Shown here: in pieces, positions 8,081 to 13,129 of the stretch
Layout of the letters: every line of letters starts with the position of its first letter
Numbering within the stretch: the stretch's first letter is position 1
From: Nanobdellota archaeon
GTDB taxonomy: Archaea > Nanobdellota > Nanobdellia > Pacearchaeales > GW2011-AR1
Direction: 5' to 3'
Assembly (NCBI GenBank): GCA_022709585.1
Contig: JAKLIN010000020.1
Location: 1 to 13,129, forward strand
Length of the DNA stretch: 13,129 nt
Notes under the pieces: generated by a model
What the model was told of the DNA's origin: nothing
Databases searched by the model: none
What the model saw: the letters and a program-made list of their open reading frames with translations, nothing else
Made by a program: the position numbers and the translations under genes

Positions 8081-8097
8081 ATGAAATTTAGTTTCAT
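8081..8097. repeat. Short inverted repeat upstream of the aglH-like promoter
   Basis: A perfect 6-bp inverted repeat, ATGAAA and TTTCAT, separated by 5 nt. It lies between the spoIIM stop and the TATA-like box of the aglH-like gene, about 35-50 bp upstream of the predicted start site. It could be an operator for a dimeric regulator or a weak hairpin at the spoIIM 3' end. It is short enough to be chance. Confidence 0.35.
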
Positions 8098-8115
8098 CTT
8101 TGAATCAAGATAAAA

Positions 8116-8973
8116 TTACCTAAATAAAAGAGGAGTCAAATAAACTTCCATGATTCCTGCGAGAACAACCAAGAAAATTGCTAGAAGAATAAGAATGCTT
8201 GCATTTTCAGTAACCTTCAAGAATTTTTTATTTCCCATTCCATTTCTAAGAGCACTTACTCCGAATATCCCTCCTGCAAGAGCAGTAATAAAATAAGCCC
8301 CGATTTCAGGAAGCCCATGAATCATATACCTTGCAAGTCCGAGAGGAATTTGAGAAAGCTGATATCTTGCAAAGATTCCAATTGCTGCCGAAATAACACT
8401 AGCATTCCAAGCTAAAATGAAGATAGCCCCTGCTCCAAACAGCAATGAGAAAACCAATGTGAAAATCATTACCAAGAGATTATTTTCAAGAATAGAAACG
8501 AATCTCGCGCTTTTTGTAGCATAACCTGTTATTGAACTTCCCCCGGGGGAATAAAGTGAAACGCATCCTTCAATATTTCCCGGGCTATTAATTAAACAAT
8601 ATGTTCCTATTTGAGCATTAAATAAAAGGGGATCTTTTAAGATTGTGTTCCAAAATGCAAATGCGATTATGAATCCAAAGAAAAGCCACATCAAAGCTTG
8701 AATAGCATCTCCATGAGCTGTCCAGACTCCGAAAAACCCGCTTACTTTCTCGTCTTGTTTCTCTTCTTGTTTGATAATGTTATACATAAAAGGGAGAGAG
8801 AACATAACACTGAATGTAACAACCATTAATCCCGCGTGTTTAGACAAGACTGCATCATTTGAAAAAAACCAGTGAACTAGCAAAAGAGACAATGAAGCAT
8901 ATATTAAACCCACAAAAAACATTTTCCAAGGTTTTTTTTCCGCTCTGCTCGCAGGAACTAATCTTTCTAACAT
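8116..8973 (-). CDS. SpoIIM/DUF95-family multi-pass membrane protein
   Basis: A 285-residue membrane protein of the SpoIIM (stage II sporulation protein M, DUF95) family, widespread in archaea without sporulation; its biochemical role there is not established. Hydrophobic helices lie near 18-37, 48-67, 90-112, 163-198, 218-240 and 257-280. The family core is NNLLVM (164-169), followed by FGAGAIFILAWNAS (179-192) and IHGLPEIGAYF (218-228). The positively charged N-terminus suggests N-in topology. That puts the loop with C126 and C137 outside, where they could form a disulfide. The start at 8973 gives a short basic N-terminus and lies about 28 bp from a shared TATA-like box; no better start is visible. 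It is divergent from the isomerase gene and lies before the glycosylation genes on the same strand. Family call is sound; function is unknown. Confidence 0.85.
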   Translation of the reverse strand: MLERLVPASRAEKKPWKMFFVGLIYASLSLLLVHWFFSNDAVLSKHAGLMVVTFSVMFSLPFMYNIIKQEEKQDEKVSGFFGVWTAHGDAIQALMWLFFGFIIAFAFWNTILKDPLLFNAQIGTYCLINSPGNIEGCVSLYSPGGSSITGYATKSARFVSILENNLLVMIFTLVFSLLFGAGAIFILAWNASVISAAIGIFARYQLSQIPLGLARYMIHGLPEIGAYFITALAGGIFGVSALRNGMGNKKFLKVTENASILILLAIFLVVLAGIMEVYLTPLLFR

Positions 8974-8975
8974 TG

Positions 8976-8989
8976 TAATTCAATAAAGA
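8976..8989 (+). repeat. 14-bp direct repeat, copy 1, in the divergent spoIIM/isomerase region
   Basis: TAATTCAATAAAGA, identical to the copy at 9031-9044 and in the same orientation, 55 bp apart start to start. This copy lies just upstream of the spoIIM start codon, at its predicted transcription start. The two copies bracket the TATA-like element at 8997-9006. A regulator site is possible, but nothing identifies the factor. Confidence 0.5.
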
Positions 8990-8996
8990 AACTAGG

Positions 8997-9006
8997 ATTT
9001 TTAAAT
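8997..9006. promoter_or_regulatory. Candidate bidirectional TATA-like element between spoIIM and the isomerase gene
   Basis: ATTTTTAAAT is nearly symmetric and centred about 28 bp upstream of the spoIIM ATG on the minus strand, compatible with a leaderless or short-leader spoIIM mRNA. On the plus strand it would start transcription near 9026, about 45 nt before the preferred isomerase ATG. A second plus-strand possibility is GGTTAAACC near 9045-9053, about 22 bp before that ATG. Confidence 0.4.
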
Positions 9007-9030
9007 GTTCATGACTTTTAGGATAATAGT

Positions 9031-9044
9031 TAATTCAATAAAGA
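9031..9044 (+). repeat. 14-bp direct repeat, copy 2, in the divergent spoIIM/isomerase region
   Basis: Second identical copy of TAATTCAATAAAGA. It ends 26 bp before the preferred isomerase start (9071) and lies directly upstream of a weak TATA-like TTAAAC. If translation actually began at 9005 this copy would be inside the coding region, so its presence here slightly favours the later start. Confidence 0.5.
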
Positions 9045-9070
9045 GGTTAAACCTTAATAATCAGTCTAAA

Positions 9071-9883
9071 ATGAATAAAAAAAAGAAATTTGCAAAGATT
9101 GCTCAAGATATTAAAGATATAAAAATTCAAGGCGCGCGAAATGTCGCAAAGCAAGCATTGTATGCTTATTCTTTGATTCCAACAAAGCAATCAAAAAAGA
9201 TATTGATGTCTCTTCGTCCAACAGAGCCTATGCTTTTCAACGTGCTCAAAAAAGTGGAGATTCAATCATATCAAGAGATTCTAAATCATTTCGAAGATGC
9301 ACAGCAAAAAATTAATCAGGAAGTTGTGAAGATAATAAAATCTCAAGACATTATTTTTACACACTGTCATTCAACAAATGTAGTTAATGCCTTGATTTAC
9401 GCAAAAAAACAAGGAAAAAATTTTGAGGTTTACTTAACTGAGACTCGCCCATTGTTTCAAGGAAGAAAAACTGCAACAGAATTAAGAAAAGCAGGAATAA
9501 AAACAACAATGTTTGTGGATTCAGCTTTAGGCATTGCTTTAATGGGAAGCCAAGGAGTGAAAAAGGCAGATAAAATCTTTTTGGGCGCAGACGCTCTCTT
9601 AAATGCAGGGGTGATAAATAAAGTAGGGAGCGGACTGATTTCTAAAGTAGCTAAGCTTGAAAAAACACCTCTTTACATCGTCGCTGATTCTTGGAAATAC
9701 ACCCCGGACAAAATTAAGTTAGAACAAAGAAATCTTAAAGAGGTTTGGGATGATGCTCCAGCCAAAGTCAAAATAAAAAATCCCGCTTTTGAATTTGTGC
9801 CAAGAGAGAATATAAAAAATATTGTTTCAGAATTGGGGGCTTTAACTTATTCAAATTTCTTAAAAAAAGTGAAAAAGGCTTAA
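9071..9883 (+). CDS. eIF2B-fold sugar-phosphate isomerase, ribose-1,5-bisphosphate isomerase-like
   Basis: A 270-residue member of the eIF2B alpha/beta/delta, MtnA and R15P-isomerase superfamily. Counting from the ATG at 9071, the helical N-terminal domain runs to about 90. FTHCHS follows with C99, then ETRPLFQGR (124-132), and FLGADALLNAGVINKVGS (170-187) with D174. The Cys and Asp are the catalytic pair of MtnA and R15P isomerase, which supports an enzyme over a regulatory aIF2B subunit. R15P isomerase acts in archaeal AMP salvage between AMP phosphorylase and type III RuBisCO. I prefer 9071 over the in-frame ATGs at 9005 and 9011. The protein then opens with a short basic stretch and KIAQDIKDIKIQGARNVAKQ, like its homologues, while the earlier ATG overlaps a TATA-like box. 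It is shorter than characterised R15P isomerases (about 320 residues), so an aIF2B-like role remains possible. It is the only plus-strand gene here, ending 15 bp from the convergent pfdA stop. Confidence 0.82.
   Translation: MNKKKKFAKIAQDIKDIKIQGARNVAKQALYAYSLIPTKQSKKILMSLRPTEPMLFNVLKKVEIQSYQEILNHFEDAQQKINQEVVKIIKSQDIIFTHCHSTNVVNALIYAKKQGKNFEVYLTETRPLFQGRKTATELRKAGIKTTMFVDSALGIALMGSQGVKKADKIFLGADALLNAGVINKVGSGLISKVAKLEKTPLYIVADSWKYTPDKIKLEQRNLKEVWDDAPAKVKIKNPAFEFVPRENIKNIVSELGALTYSNFLKKVKKA
9862..9876 (-). terminator. Candidate oligo-T terminator for the secY-pfdA transcript
   Basis: On the minus strand, 23 nt past the pfdA stop, T5 and T7 runs (TTTTTCACTTTTTTT) occur within the 3' end of the convergent isomerase gene. 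Archaeal RNA polymerase stops at T-rich non-template stretches without needing a hairpin. The runs also encode lysines on the other strand, so they may simply be coding sequence. Confidence 0.4.
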
Positions 9884-9898
9884 TGGTTTTAGTTTCAA

Positions 9899-10354
9899 TT
9901 ATTCTTCATCAGAATGCTCATGAGAATGCCCGTGATGATGCTCATGGCTGGAATTTTCAGAGGATTCTCTTTGATAATTTTGAATGAAATCCAACAGCTC
10001 ATGATTTATTGAATCCAAATGCTGCTCTAATTCTTCTTGTGTCTCTTGCAGCTTTTTAATCTGAGACTGAATTATCTTTTTTGTTTCCGAAACGCTTTTT
10101 TTAACAAAGTTATTTTCTCCAATGTTCACAGTAAGAGTCTCTGATAAAAGTTTAGCAGGCACATAAATTCCTGTTCCAATCTGCGCAAGAATCTCTTTTC
10201 CATTTGCACCTTGAATTTCATTTAAGTCCAAATCCAATGTCTGAAGCTGATTTATTCCTTTTTCAACTGCGTCAAGCTGTTGTTGCAAGTATTGCATCTG
10301 CTGTTCCAAGACGCTTAATCTTAGAAACATTTCCTGCTGAGATTGATTTTCCAT
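9899..10354 (-). CDS. pfdA: Prefoldin alpha subunit with histidine-rich C-terminal tail
   Basis: The alpha subunit of the hexameric (alpha2beta4) jellyfish-shaped cytosolic chaperone that holds unfolded proteins. It has 151 residues, normal length. An N-terminal coiled coil (about 5-40) is rich in Q, L and E. A central beta-hairpin region (about 45-85) includes ILAQIGTGIYVPAKL (55-69), the classic prefoldin-alpha strand pattern. A C-terminal coiled coil runs about 86-128. The last 20 residues are unusual: seven histidines (137, 139, 140, 141, 143, 145, 147) alternating with Ser, Glu and Gly, then an acidic end. This tail would project from the tip where clients bind and could bind Ni, Zn or Cu; that is inference. 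It follows the DUF106 gene with a 43-bp gap that holds a TATA-like box, so it may have its own promoter as well as read-through. Confidence 0.92.
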   Translation of the reverse strand: MENQSQQEMFLRLSVLEQQMQYLQQQLDAVEKGINQLQTLDLDLNEIQGANGKEILAQIGTGIYVPAKLLSETLTVNIGENNFVKKSVSETKKIIQSQIKKLQETQEELEQHLDSINHELLDFIQNYQRESSENSSHEHHHGHSHEHSDEE

Positions 10355-10375
10355 TTTGTTTTTTAATTTTCGTAT

Positions 10376-10386
10376 TATTTTTAACT
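10376..10386 (-). promoter_or_regulatory. Candidate leaderless promoter of pfdA
   Basis: Minus strand AAAGTTAAAAATAAT, with TTAAAAATA (10376-10384) centred about 26 bp before the pfdA ATG. The leader is A/T-rich without a Shine-Dalgarno motif, consistent with a leaderless mRNA. It overlaps nothing coding. Tentative because the gap is almost all A/T. Confidence 0.4.
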
Positions 10387-10397
10387 TTTACTGAGAT

Positions 10398-10952
10398 TTA
10401 AGCCACTTTTAAAATATTTCTTAGTATGCTACTAAAAATAACTGAAGCAATTAAGTAAAACCAAATCCAGCTTAATACACCAAAGAATTTATACTCTCCC
10501 AAGACACTAAAAAAATCCCAGAACCATCTGAACAAGAGAACAAGGGGAACAATGGTGTAGAATTGAGATTTCATCGTTAATTGCATCAATTTCATTGTAG
10601 AAGGAAGAGAAGACTGCTGGAGTTCCATCATTTTTTGAGGATTATCTTTATGCTTTTTCATTTCAGCTTGGAGTTCTTTTTGTTCTTTTTTAATTTCCGC
10701 AATTGCTTTTTGATCTGTGGTGTACTTCTGCAAAATTGTCGTGATGGCTGTTAAAATAAATATTATCAAAGAAAATCCGATTAAAAGATTCCAATTCATT
10801 AAAAATCCGAGTGTGGGGTCAAGTGCTGCGTGCACGGTGCTTTTTATTTGAGGAATTTTCCCCCATAAAAAGAATATAAATAATGAAATTAATGTGGATA
10901 TAGACATTATCAGAAATACTGCACTCATCCCTCCCTTTTTCTCATCTATCAT
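10398..10952 (-). CDS. DUF106 membrane protein, EMC3/TMCO1-type Oxa1-superfamily insertase
   Basis: A 184-residue membrane protein of the archaeal DUF106 family (YidC/Oxa1/EMC3/TMCO1 superfamily), thought to insert membrane proteins co-translationally. Helix 1 spans about 10-30 and helix 2 about 52-75. A highly charged cytoplasmic hairpin (about 77-118: KKEQKELQAEMKK, then NPQKMMELQ) follows as in family members, where it contacts the ribosome or nascent chain. Two further hydrophobic segments lie at about 130-147 and 156-180. The LPSTMKLMQLTMKSQF stretch (116-131) is the usual lead into the third segment. The gene starts 6 bp after the secY stop, so it is cotranscribed with the translocon. 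In many archaea adk sits between secY and this gene; here it is absent. Family assignment is strong. The insertase role is established for relatives, not shown here. Confidence 0.87.
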   Translation of the reverse strand: MIDEKKGGMSAVFLIMSISTLISLFIFFLWGKIPQIKSTVHAALDPTLGFLMNWNLLIGFSLIIFILTAITTILQKYTTDQKAIAEIKKEQKELQAEMKKHKDNPQKMMELQQSSLPSTMKLMQLTMKSQFYTIVPLVLLFRWFWDFFSVLGEYKFFGVLSWIWFYLIASVIFSSILRNILKVA

Positions 10953-10958
10953 TTGAAG

Positions 10959-12404
10959 TTAAGCCCCTCCAATAAATTTTCCAACTGCAGGATTTATTAC
11001 TTCCGGATGTTGCTGCCCAATTGTTTGATACAATTGGTATATAATCATAATCACTAAAAGAATTCCTGTTCCAGAAACAAGAGCTCCAAGAAGATTTGTA
11101 ACTGAAGCTAAAAGTCCAATTGCAATTCCCCCCATTACTGTCAAAGGCATAATGTATCTATCAAGAATGCTCTCCAAGACTCTTTCATCTTGTCTGAATC
11201 CTGCAATTTGCAATCCTGAAGCTGAGATTTTTTTAGCTTGAGATTTTGAGTCAAGTCCTGCTGCGGTTTTAATCCAGAAAATTGCGAATAATGTTGAAAG
11301 ACTAACAAAAAGTAGAATATGGGTTATGCTCTGAAGAATGTAAACCGGAAGAAATGCTCCTCTTAAAAACAATTCAAGAATACGCGTTGAACCTGCCCAA
11401 AATGCTAATCCTGAAATTGCATTTCCGCTAGCGTCGAATCTTCCAAGGAATCCAAAGTAAGAAGCGAATTTAGCCATTCCGGTGCAAGCGCTCGCATCAG
11501 TCAAGCAAGGAGCAGCTGCATTAGAAAGAATTCCCCCGAATAATTGAATATTTGCAATTAAAGCAGCAGTGAAAATAACCGGAATAACCGAAGCATAAAA
11601 AAATGCAAGAGGCCATCTAATAGTATACCCTCTTATTCTTCCGTATGAAAGCGGAATTTCGATTTTCAAACTTTGAGCCCAAACAACAGCTAAGAAAATT
11701 AAAACAGTAACCGCAATTGCAATGAATGCAGAAGCAAATTCAATTGTTTGCCTTTGAATTAAAGATTGAATAAGAATAAGCAATTTTCCAGAGCAAGGTG
11801 TTCCAGAAAAGTCCATTAAGCAATTTCTTCCTTGAGCATCAATAAATTGAAGTGTCTGAGTGATTAATCCTCTGCCAATTCCCGCAGCAATGAATAAGCT
11901 GATTCCAGAACCGATTCCCCATTTGGTTATAACTTGGTCCATGTAATAAATAGCAATTCCACCGAGGATAAGTTGAAGAATTAAAAGCCAGGAAAATCCG
12001 GGATTAGCTTGCAATCCCCCCATTTTTACAAATACAATTGCTTCAAATATAATGAAGAATAATGTCAAAAGTGTTTGAAGACTTTGGAATGTCTTTTTTC
12101 CTTGCTCGCTTTCCAAATCAATTGGAAGAATTCCTGCTCCAGATAATAACTGAAGAATAATAGAAGCTGTAACAATTGGACCAATACCCAAAGAGATTAA
12201 ACTTCCGAAATCTGTTGCAAGAATAACAGCTAAGAATTCAAATCTTGCAAGAGCATTTTCAGAAAGTCCAAAAAGAGGAATATTAGCTAAAACGAAAAAA
12301 GCAACCAAAACAATCAAAGTCCACTTAGCTTTTTCTTTGAACTCTAGCTTTTTGCCAGGTTCTTTCACCTCTGGAATAAATTTGGTTATACTTTCAAGGC
12401 CCAT
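10959..12404 (-). CDS. secY: Protein translocase subunit SecY (Sec61 alpha)
   Basis: The channel-forming subunit of the SecYE(G) translocon in the cytoplasmic membrane. It has 481 residues with ten helices: TM1 about 27-47, plug and TM2 about 60-90, and so on to TM10 about 440-462. ISLGIGPIVTASIILQLL (70-87) is the TM2 signature. The cytoplasmic TM6/7 loop holds IEIPLSYGRIRGY (248-260) and the TM8/9 loop holds AGFRQDERVLESILDRYI (401-418), both ribosome/SRP-receptor docking loops. Two loops predicted to face outside, TM5/6 and TM7/8, each carry a cysteine pair (C195/C204 and C300/C307), which I do not recall as a SecY norm. The gene follows L15 by 32 bp and precedes the DUF106 insertase by 6 bp, as in archaeal ribosomal clusters. 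The ATG at 12404 gives the usual short amphipathic N-terminus (ITKFIPEVKEP). Confidence 0.97.
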   Translation of the reverse strand: MGLESITKFIPEVKEPGKKLEFKEKAKWTLIVLVAFFVLANIPLFGLSENALARFEFLAVILATDFGSLISLGIGPIVTASIILQLLSGAGILPIDLESEQGKKTFQSLQTLLTLFFIIFEAIVFVKMGGLQANPGFSWLLILQLILGGIAIYYMDQVITKWGIGSGISLFIAAGIGRGLITQTLQFIDAQGRNCLMDFSGTPCSGKLLILIQSLIQRQTIEFASAFIAIAVTVLIFLAVVWAQSLKIEIPLSYGRIRGYTIRWPLAFFYASVIPVIFTAALIANIQLFGGILSNAAAPCLTDASACTGMAKFASYFGFLGRFDASGNAISGLAFWAGSTRILELFLRGAFLPVYILQSITHILLFVSLSTLFAIFWIKTAAGLDSKSQAKKISASGLQIAGFRQDERVLESILDRYIMPLTVMGGIAIGLLASVTNLLGALVSGTGILLVIMIIYQLYQTIGQQHPEVINPAVGKFIGGA

Positions 12405-12424
12405 GTTAATTAATATGAATCTGG

Positions 12425-12434
12425 CTTTAATAAG
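12425..12434 (-). promoter_or_regulatory. Candidate internal promoter of secY
   Basis: Minus strand CTTATTAAAG in the 32-bp L15-secY gap, centred about 25 bp before the secY ATG, would give a leaderless secY mRNA. Read-through from the ribosomal genes is equally likely, and the element overlaps the region just after the L15 stop. Confidence 0.33.
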
Positions 12435-12436
12435 CT

Positions 12437-12916
12437 TTATTCAGAATCTTCAGATTCAGTGGAAGAGGTTAAGATAAGTTCTCCTCCCGCTTTCTTTATT
12501 TTTTCTTTTGCTGTTTCTGAAGCACTCTTTGCAGTTATGATGAGCTTAGTTTTAAGTTCACCTTCTCCTAAAATCTTGTAGTCGCTTAAGTCTAATTCAA
12601 TTCCTTTAGAAGTTTTTTTTGCAATTTCTTTTTTAATGTAAGTGTTTAAGCTCATTTCAATATCTCTTAAATTGATTTTGTTGGATTTGTCTTTTTTTGT
12701 GCCTCTACTAGTAATTCCTTGTTTTCCAAAGTAACTATTTCCGTAAAGTTTTGTAACAAGTGTTTTCTTATGGTCAGCTCTTTTACCTGTTCCAGCCATT
12801 CCTGCTCCACCTCTGTGCCCTGCTTTCTTAGCTTTCTTTCTAGCGCCTCTGCCCATCGTTCCTTGTCCTTTTCCTCGGTATTTTCCTGCTTTCTTTTTCT
12901 TATGTGTTTTTATCAT
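12437..12916 (-). CDS. rpl15: 50S ribosomal protein L15 (uL15)
   Basis: A large-subunit ribosomal protein of 159 residues, archaeal/eukaryotic in style. The first 50 residues are a lysine/arginine/glycine-rich tail that threads into rRNA, including GKYRGKGQGTMGRGARKK (11-28) and HRGGAGMAGTGKRADHKK (34-51). The globular part follows: YGNSYFGKQGI (58-68), NKINLRDIE (79-87) and the C-terminal fold with VKLIIT-like KTKLIITAKSASETAKEKI (122-140). It lies between L30 and secY, the classical order of the spc-type cluster. The ATG at 12916 is 23 bp after the L30 stop and is the only start that keeps the basic tail. A short acidic end (STESEDSE) is a mild oddity. Confidence 0.95.
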   Translation of the reverse strand: MIKTHKKKKAGKYRGKGQGTMGRGARKKAKKAGHRGGAGMAGTGKRADHKKTLVTKLYGNSYFGKQGITSRGTKKDKSNKINLRDIEMSLNTYIKKEIAKKTSKGIELDLSDYKILGEGELKTKLIITAKSASETAKEKIKKAGGELILTSSTESEDSE

Positions 12917-12939
12917 TTTGTTTTATCTTGTATGATTGA

Positions 12940-13129
12940 TTACAACATCCTCATTACAAGTTCATTTATTTTTTCTTTATGATTTCCTAAAGCTCCTTTA
13001 GGGAAAGGCAACTTGGTTTCGATTCCGCCTCTTGGAGGGTGTAATCTAAAGAAAGGTTTAACATTCAATTCTTCAAATTTCTTGCCTTTTTCAAAAGCTT
13101 CAATTATTTTTTTAGCATCAATCTTTTCT
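12940..13129 (-). CDS. rpl30: 50S ribosomal protein L30 (uL30), C-terminal part only
   Basis: The right edge cuts this gene; 62 C-terminal residues are visible, ending at a TAA at 12940-12942. I translated it by hand. The stretch FFRLHPPRGGIETKLPFPKG, followed by GNHKEKINELVMRML, matches the long archaeal L30/eukaryotic L7 C-terminus ('F.L.PPRGG', then 'G.....INeLi.rM'). Bacterial L30 is much shorter and lacks this extension, so this is further evidence for Archaea. It binds 5S/23S rRNA in the large subunit. It heads the visible L30-L15-secY block and is presumably cotranscribed with L15 across a 23-bp gap without a terminator. Confidence 0.9.
   Translation of the reverse strand, partial: EKIDAKKIIEAFEKGKKFEELNVKPFFRLHPPRGGIETKLPFPKGALGNHKEKINELVMRML

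Noticed and set aside
8116..8973. SpoIIM as a sign of sporulation or a Firmicute origin
   Set aside because: DUF95/SpoIIM proteins are common in non-sporulating archaea, and base composition matches the neighbours; no transfer signal.
10204..10401. Plus-strand frame of 65 codons
   Set aside because: Antisense to the prefoldin alpha coiled coil and the gap before it; no independent support.
12719..12982. Plus-strand frame of 87 codons
   Set aside because: Antisense to the basic tail of L15 and the L30 end; serine/cysteine/phenylalanine-rich composition is what reversed Lys/Gly codons give.
1..13129. CRISPR arrays, tRNA genes, insertion sequences, long repeats
   Set aside because: Intergenic gaps are all about 100 bp or less and hold none of these; no regularly spaced repeats, transposase motifs or cloverleaf sequences were seen.

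Overview
The window looks like a compact, AT-rich archaeal genome segment, most likely from a DPANN lineage (Pacearchaeota/Woesearchaeota-like). The archaeal signals are an L30-L15-SecY segment with archaeal/eukaryotic-type ribosomal proteins, a DUF106 (EMC3/TMCO1-type, Oxa1 superfamily) membrane protein next to secY, prefoldin alpha, an STT3/AglB oligosaccharyltransferase with the WWDYG motif, and TATA-like boxes about 25 bp before start codons. The DPANN placement is inference from gene content, small intergenic gaps and protein style. Coding density is very high: no gap exceeds about 100 bp, and I saw no tRNA, rRNA, CRISPR array or insertion sequence.

Layout, left to right. (1) Positions 1-3981, minus strand: four overlapping genes transcribed in the order wecB-like UDP-GlcNAc 2-epimerase, extended-SDR sugar epimerase/reductase, GT4 glycosyltransferase, FemAB-like acyl/aminoacyl transferase (cut by the left edge). 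(2) Positions 4047-8047, minus: a large STT3/AglB and an AglH/Alg7-type UDP-GlcNAc:polyprenyl-phosphate GlcNAc-1-phosphate transferase. (3) Positions 8116-8973, minus: a SpoIIM/DUF95 membrane protein. (4) Positions 9071-9883, plus: the only rightward gene, an eIF2B-fold sugar-phosphate isomerase (ribose-1,5-bisphosphate isomerase-like), divergent from spoIIM and convergent with pfdA. (5) Positions 9899-13129, minus: the translation/secretion block, transcribed L30 (cut by the right edge), L15, SecY, DUF106 insertase, prefoldin alpha with a histidine-rich tail.

How the genes fit together. Blocks 1 and 2 read as one surface-glycan/N-glycosylation island. The AglH-like enzyme would load the lipid carrier with GlcNAc-P, WecB would supply UDP-ManNAc, the SDR and GT4 would modify and add sugars, and AglB would move the glycan to asparagine. 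The FemAB-like enzyme at the end of the operon is the least expected member and may decorate the glycan with an amino acid or acyl group. Block 5 couples ribosome, translocon, insertase and chaperone. The isomerase may belong to the archaeal AMP/nucleoside salvage route through ribose-1,5-bisphosphate, but no AMP phosphorylase or RuBisCO lies in the window.

The points I would look at again are the FemAB-like gene in an archaeal glycan operon, the His-rich tail of prefoldin alpha, paired cysteines in extracytoplasmic loops of SecY and SpoIIM, the 14-bp direct repeat in the divergent spoIIM/isomerase promoter, and a recurring leaderless-type promoter spacing.
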